A stretch of DNA of 64,000 nucleotides from Psychrobacter phenylpyruvicus DSM 7000 = NBRC 102152 (GTDB lineage Bacteria > Pseudomonadota > Gammaproteobacteria > Pseudomonadales > Moraxellaceae): contig NZ_JMKP01000011.1 of the NCBI RefSeq assembly GCF_000685805.1, positions 1 through 64,000 on the forward strand, read 5' to 3'. A model generated the notes under the pieces. That model did no database searches. It was not told the origin of the DNA and saw nothing but the letters and a program-made list of their open reading frames with translations. Shown piece by piece: positions 63,789-64,000 of the stretch. How positions within the stretch are numbered: position 1 is the stretch's first letter; every line of letters begins with the position of its first letter. A program made the translations under genes and the position numbers.

Positions 63789-63803
63789 TGTTATAGTATA
63801 ACA
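63789..63803. promoter_or_regulatory. Zur box before the ZnuD-like receptor
   Basis: TGTTATA-G-TATAACA, perfect 7-1-7 palindrome, 110 bp before the receptor start. Further AT-rich half sites (TAACAATATATAACA) follow on the right. Confidence 0.85.
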
Positions 63804-63895
63804 TAACAATATATAACAATTGCAATACCTAAGCTTTACTCATTGAAAGACTGTGCTTGGATAAAAAAAGAAGTAAGTTAATTTAGTCCATTAAA

Positions 63896-63910
63896 CGATA
63901 ATAATTATCA
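63896..63910. promoter_or_regulatory. Fur box near the right window edge
   Basis: CGATAATAATTATCA matches TGATAATnATTATCA at 13 of 14 positions. The gene it controls is probably the ZnuD-like gene (leftward, 217 bp away) or an unseen gene to the right. Confidence 0.7.
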
Positions 63911-64000
63911 TTTACATAAAAAGAAAATTAATAGATAATGTTGTCGCTATATTTCTGGATTGTTGCTTCGTTAATAATGGTCCTGATCTCTTTCACAATC

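Noticed and set aside
63928..63999. Minus-strand open frame of 23 codons running in from the right edge, ending in TAA
   Set aside because: Too short to separate from chance in AT-rich DNA and no recognisable motif; the gene beyond the edge cannot be judged.

Overview
This 64 kb stretch looks like the chromosome of a moderately AT-rich gammaproteobacterium of the family Moraxellaceae, most likely Psychrobacter or a close relative. That assignment is by recognition only: the proteins read like Psychrobacter/Acinetobacter homologues, and no search was run. There is no rRNA, CRISPR array or prophage. The only mobile element is the 5' part of an IS982-family transposase cut by the left window edge.

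Layout, left to right. (1) 0-6 kb: IS982 remnant; a bifunctional proline dehydrogenase/P5C dehydrogenase (putA); a separate small gene encoding what is normally the C-terminal domain of long PutA proteins; a trimethylamine monooxygenase (tmm). (2) 6-16.7 kb: a hypothetical exported protein, a Pif1-like helicase, an Epd/GAPDH-family dehydrogenase, two tandem tRNA-Ser(UGA) and two tandem tRNA-Asn(GUU) genes each with its own hairpin terminator, an acyl-CoA thioesterase, a broken and an intact DUF2059 gene, and uvrB. (3) 16.8-26.3 kb: a catabolic block. IclR regulator, glutaryl-CoA dehydrogenase, CaiB/BaiF CoA-transferase, second IclR regulator, semialdehyde dehydrogenase, omega-aminotransferase and APC permease together fit uptake and degradation of 5-aminovalerate (or GABA) through glutarate to crotonyl-CoA. 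(4) 26.4-50.4 kb: metal and haem acquisition. It holds a haem-type TonB receptor, tonB-exbB-exbD, a haem ABC importer with a HemS-type protein (hmuSTUV), a TonB receptor interrupted by one stop codon, two siderophore receptors and a PvdE/SyrD-type ABC exporter. Interspersed are a YkvI-like permease, a DUF305 lipoprotein, DUF924 and YceI proteins and a SotB-type MFS exporter. (5) 50.7-60 kb: a BCCT betaine-type transporter and a complete branched-chain-amino-acid-type (HAAT) ABC transporter whose operon also carries an acyl-CoA synthetase. (6) 60.4-64 kb: a small outer-membrane barrel and a large histidine-rich ZnuD-like TonB receptor.

The main regulatory finding is one 15-bp palindrome, TGTTATA-N-TATAACA, which matches the known Zur (zinc uptake regulator) box. 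It occurs three times: before tonB-exbBD, before the small barrel protein and before the ZnuD-like receptor. This ties the outer-membrane zinc receptor, a small barrel and the energising complex into one predicted zinc-starvation regulon, although the sites are almost 30 kb apart. Fur-like boxes precede the haem operon/interrupted receptor pair and one siderophore receptor, and one more lies near the right edge.

Other points of interest are the physically split PutA, a possible attenuator between gcdH and the CoA-transferase, a palindromic IclR operator candidate, in-frame tandem repeats in tonB and hmuV, and two genes broken by point mutations.
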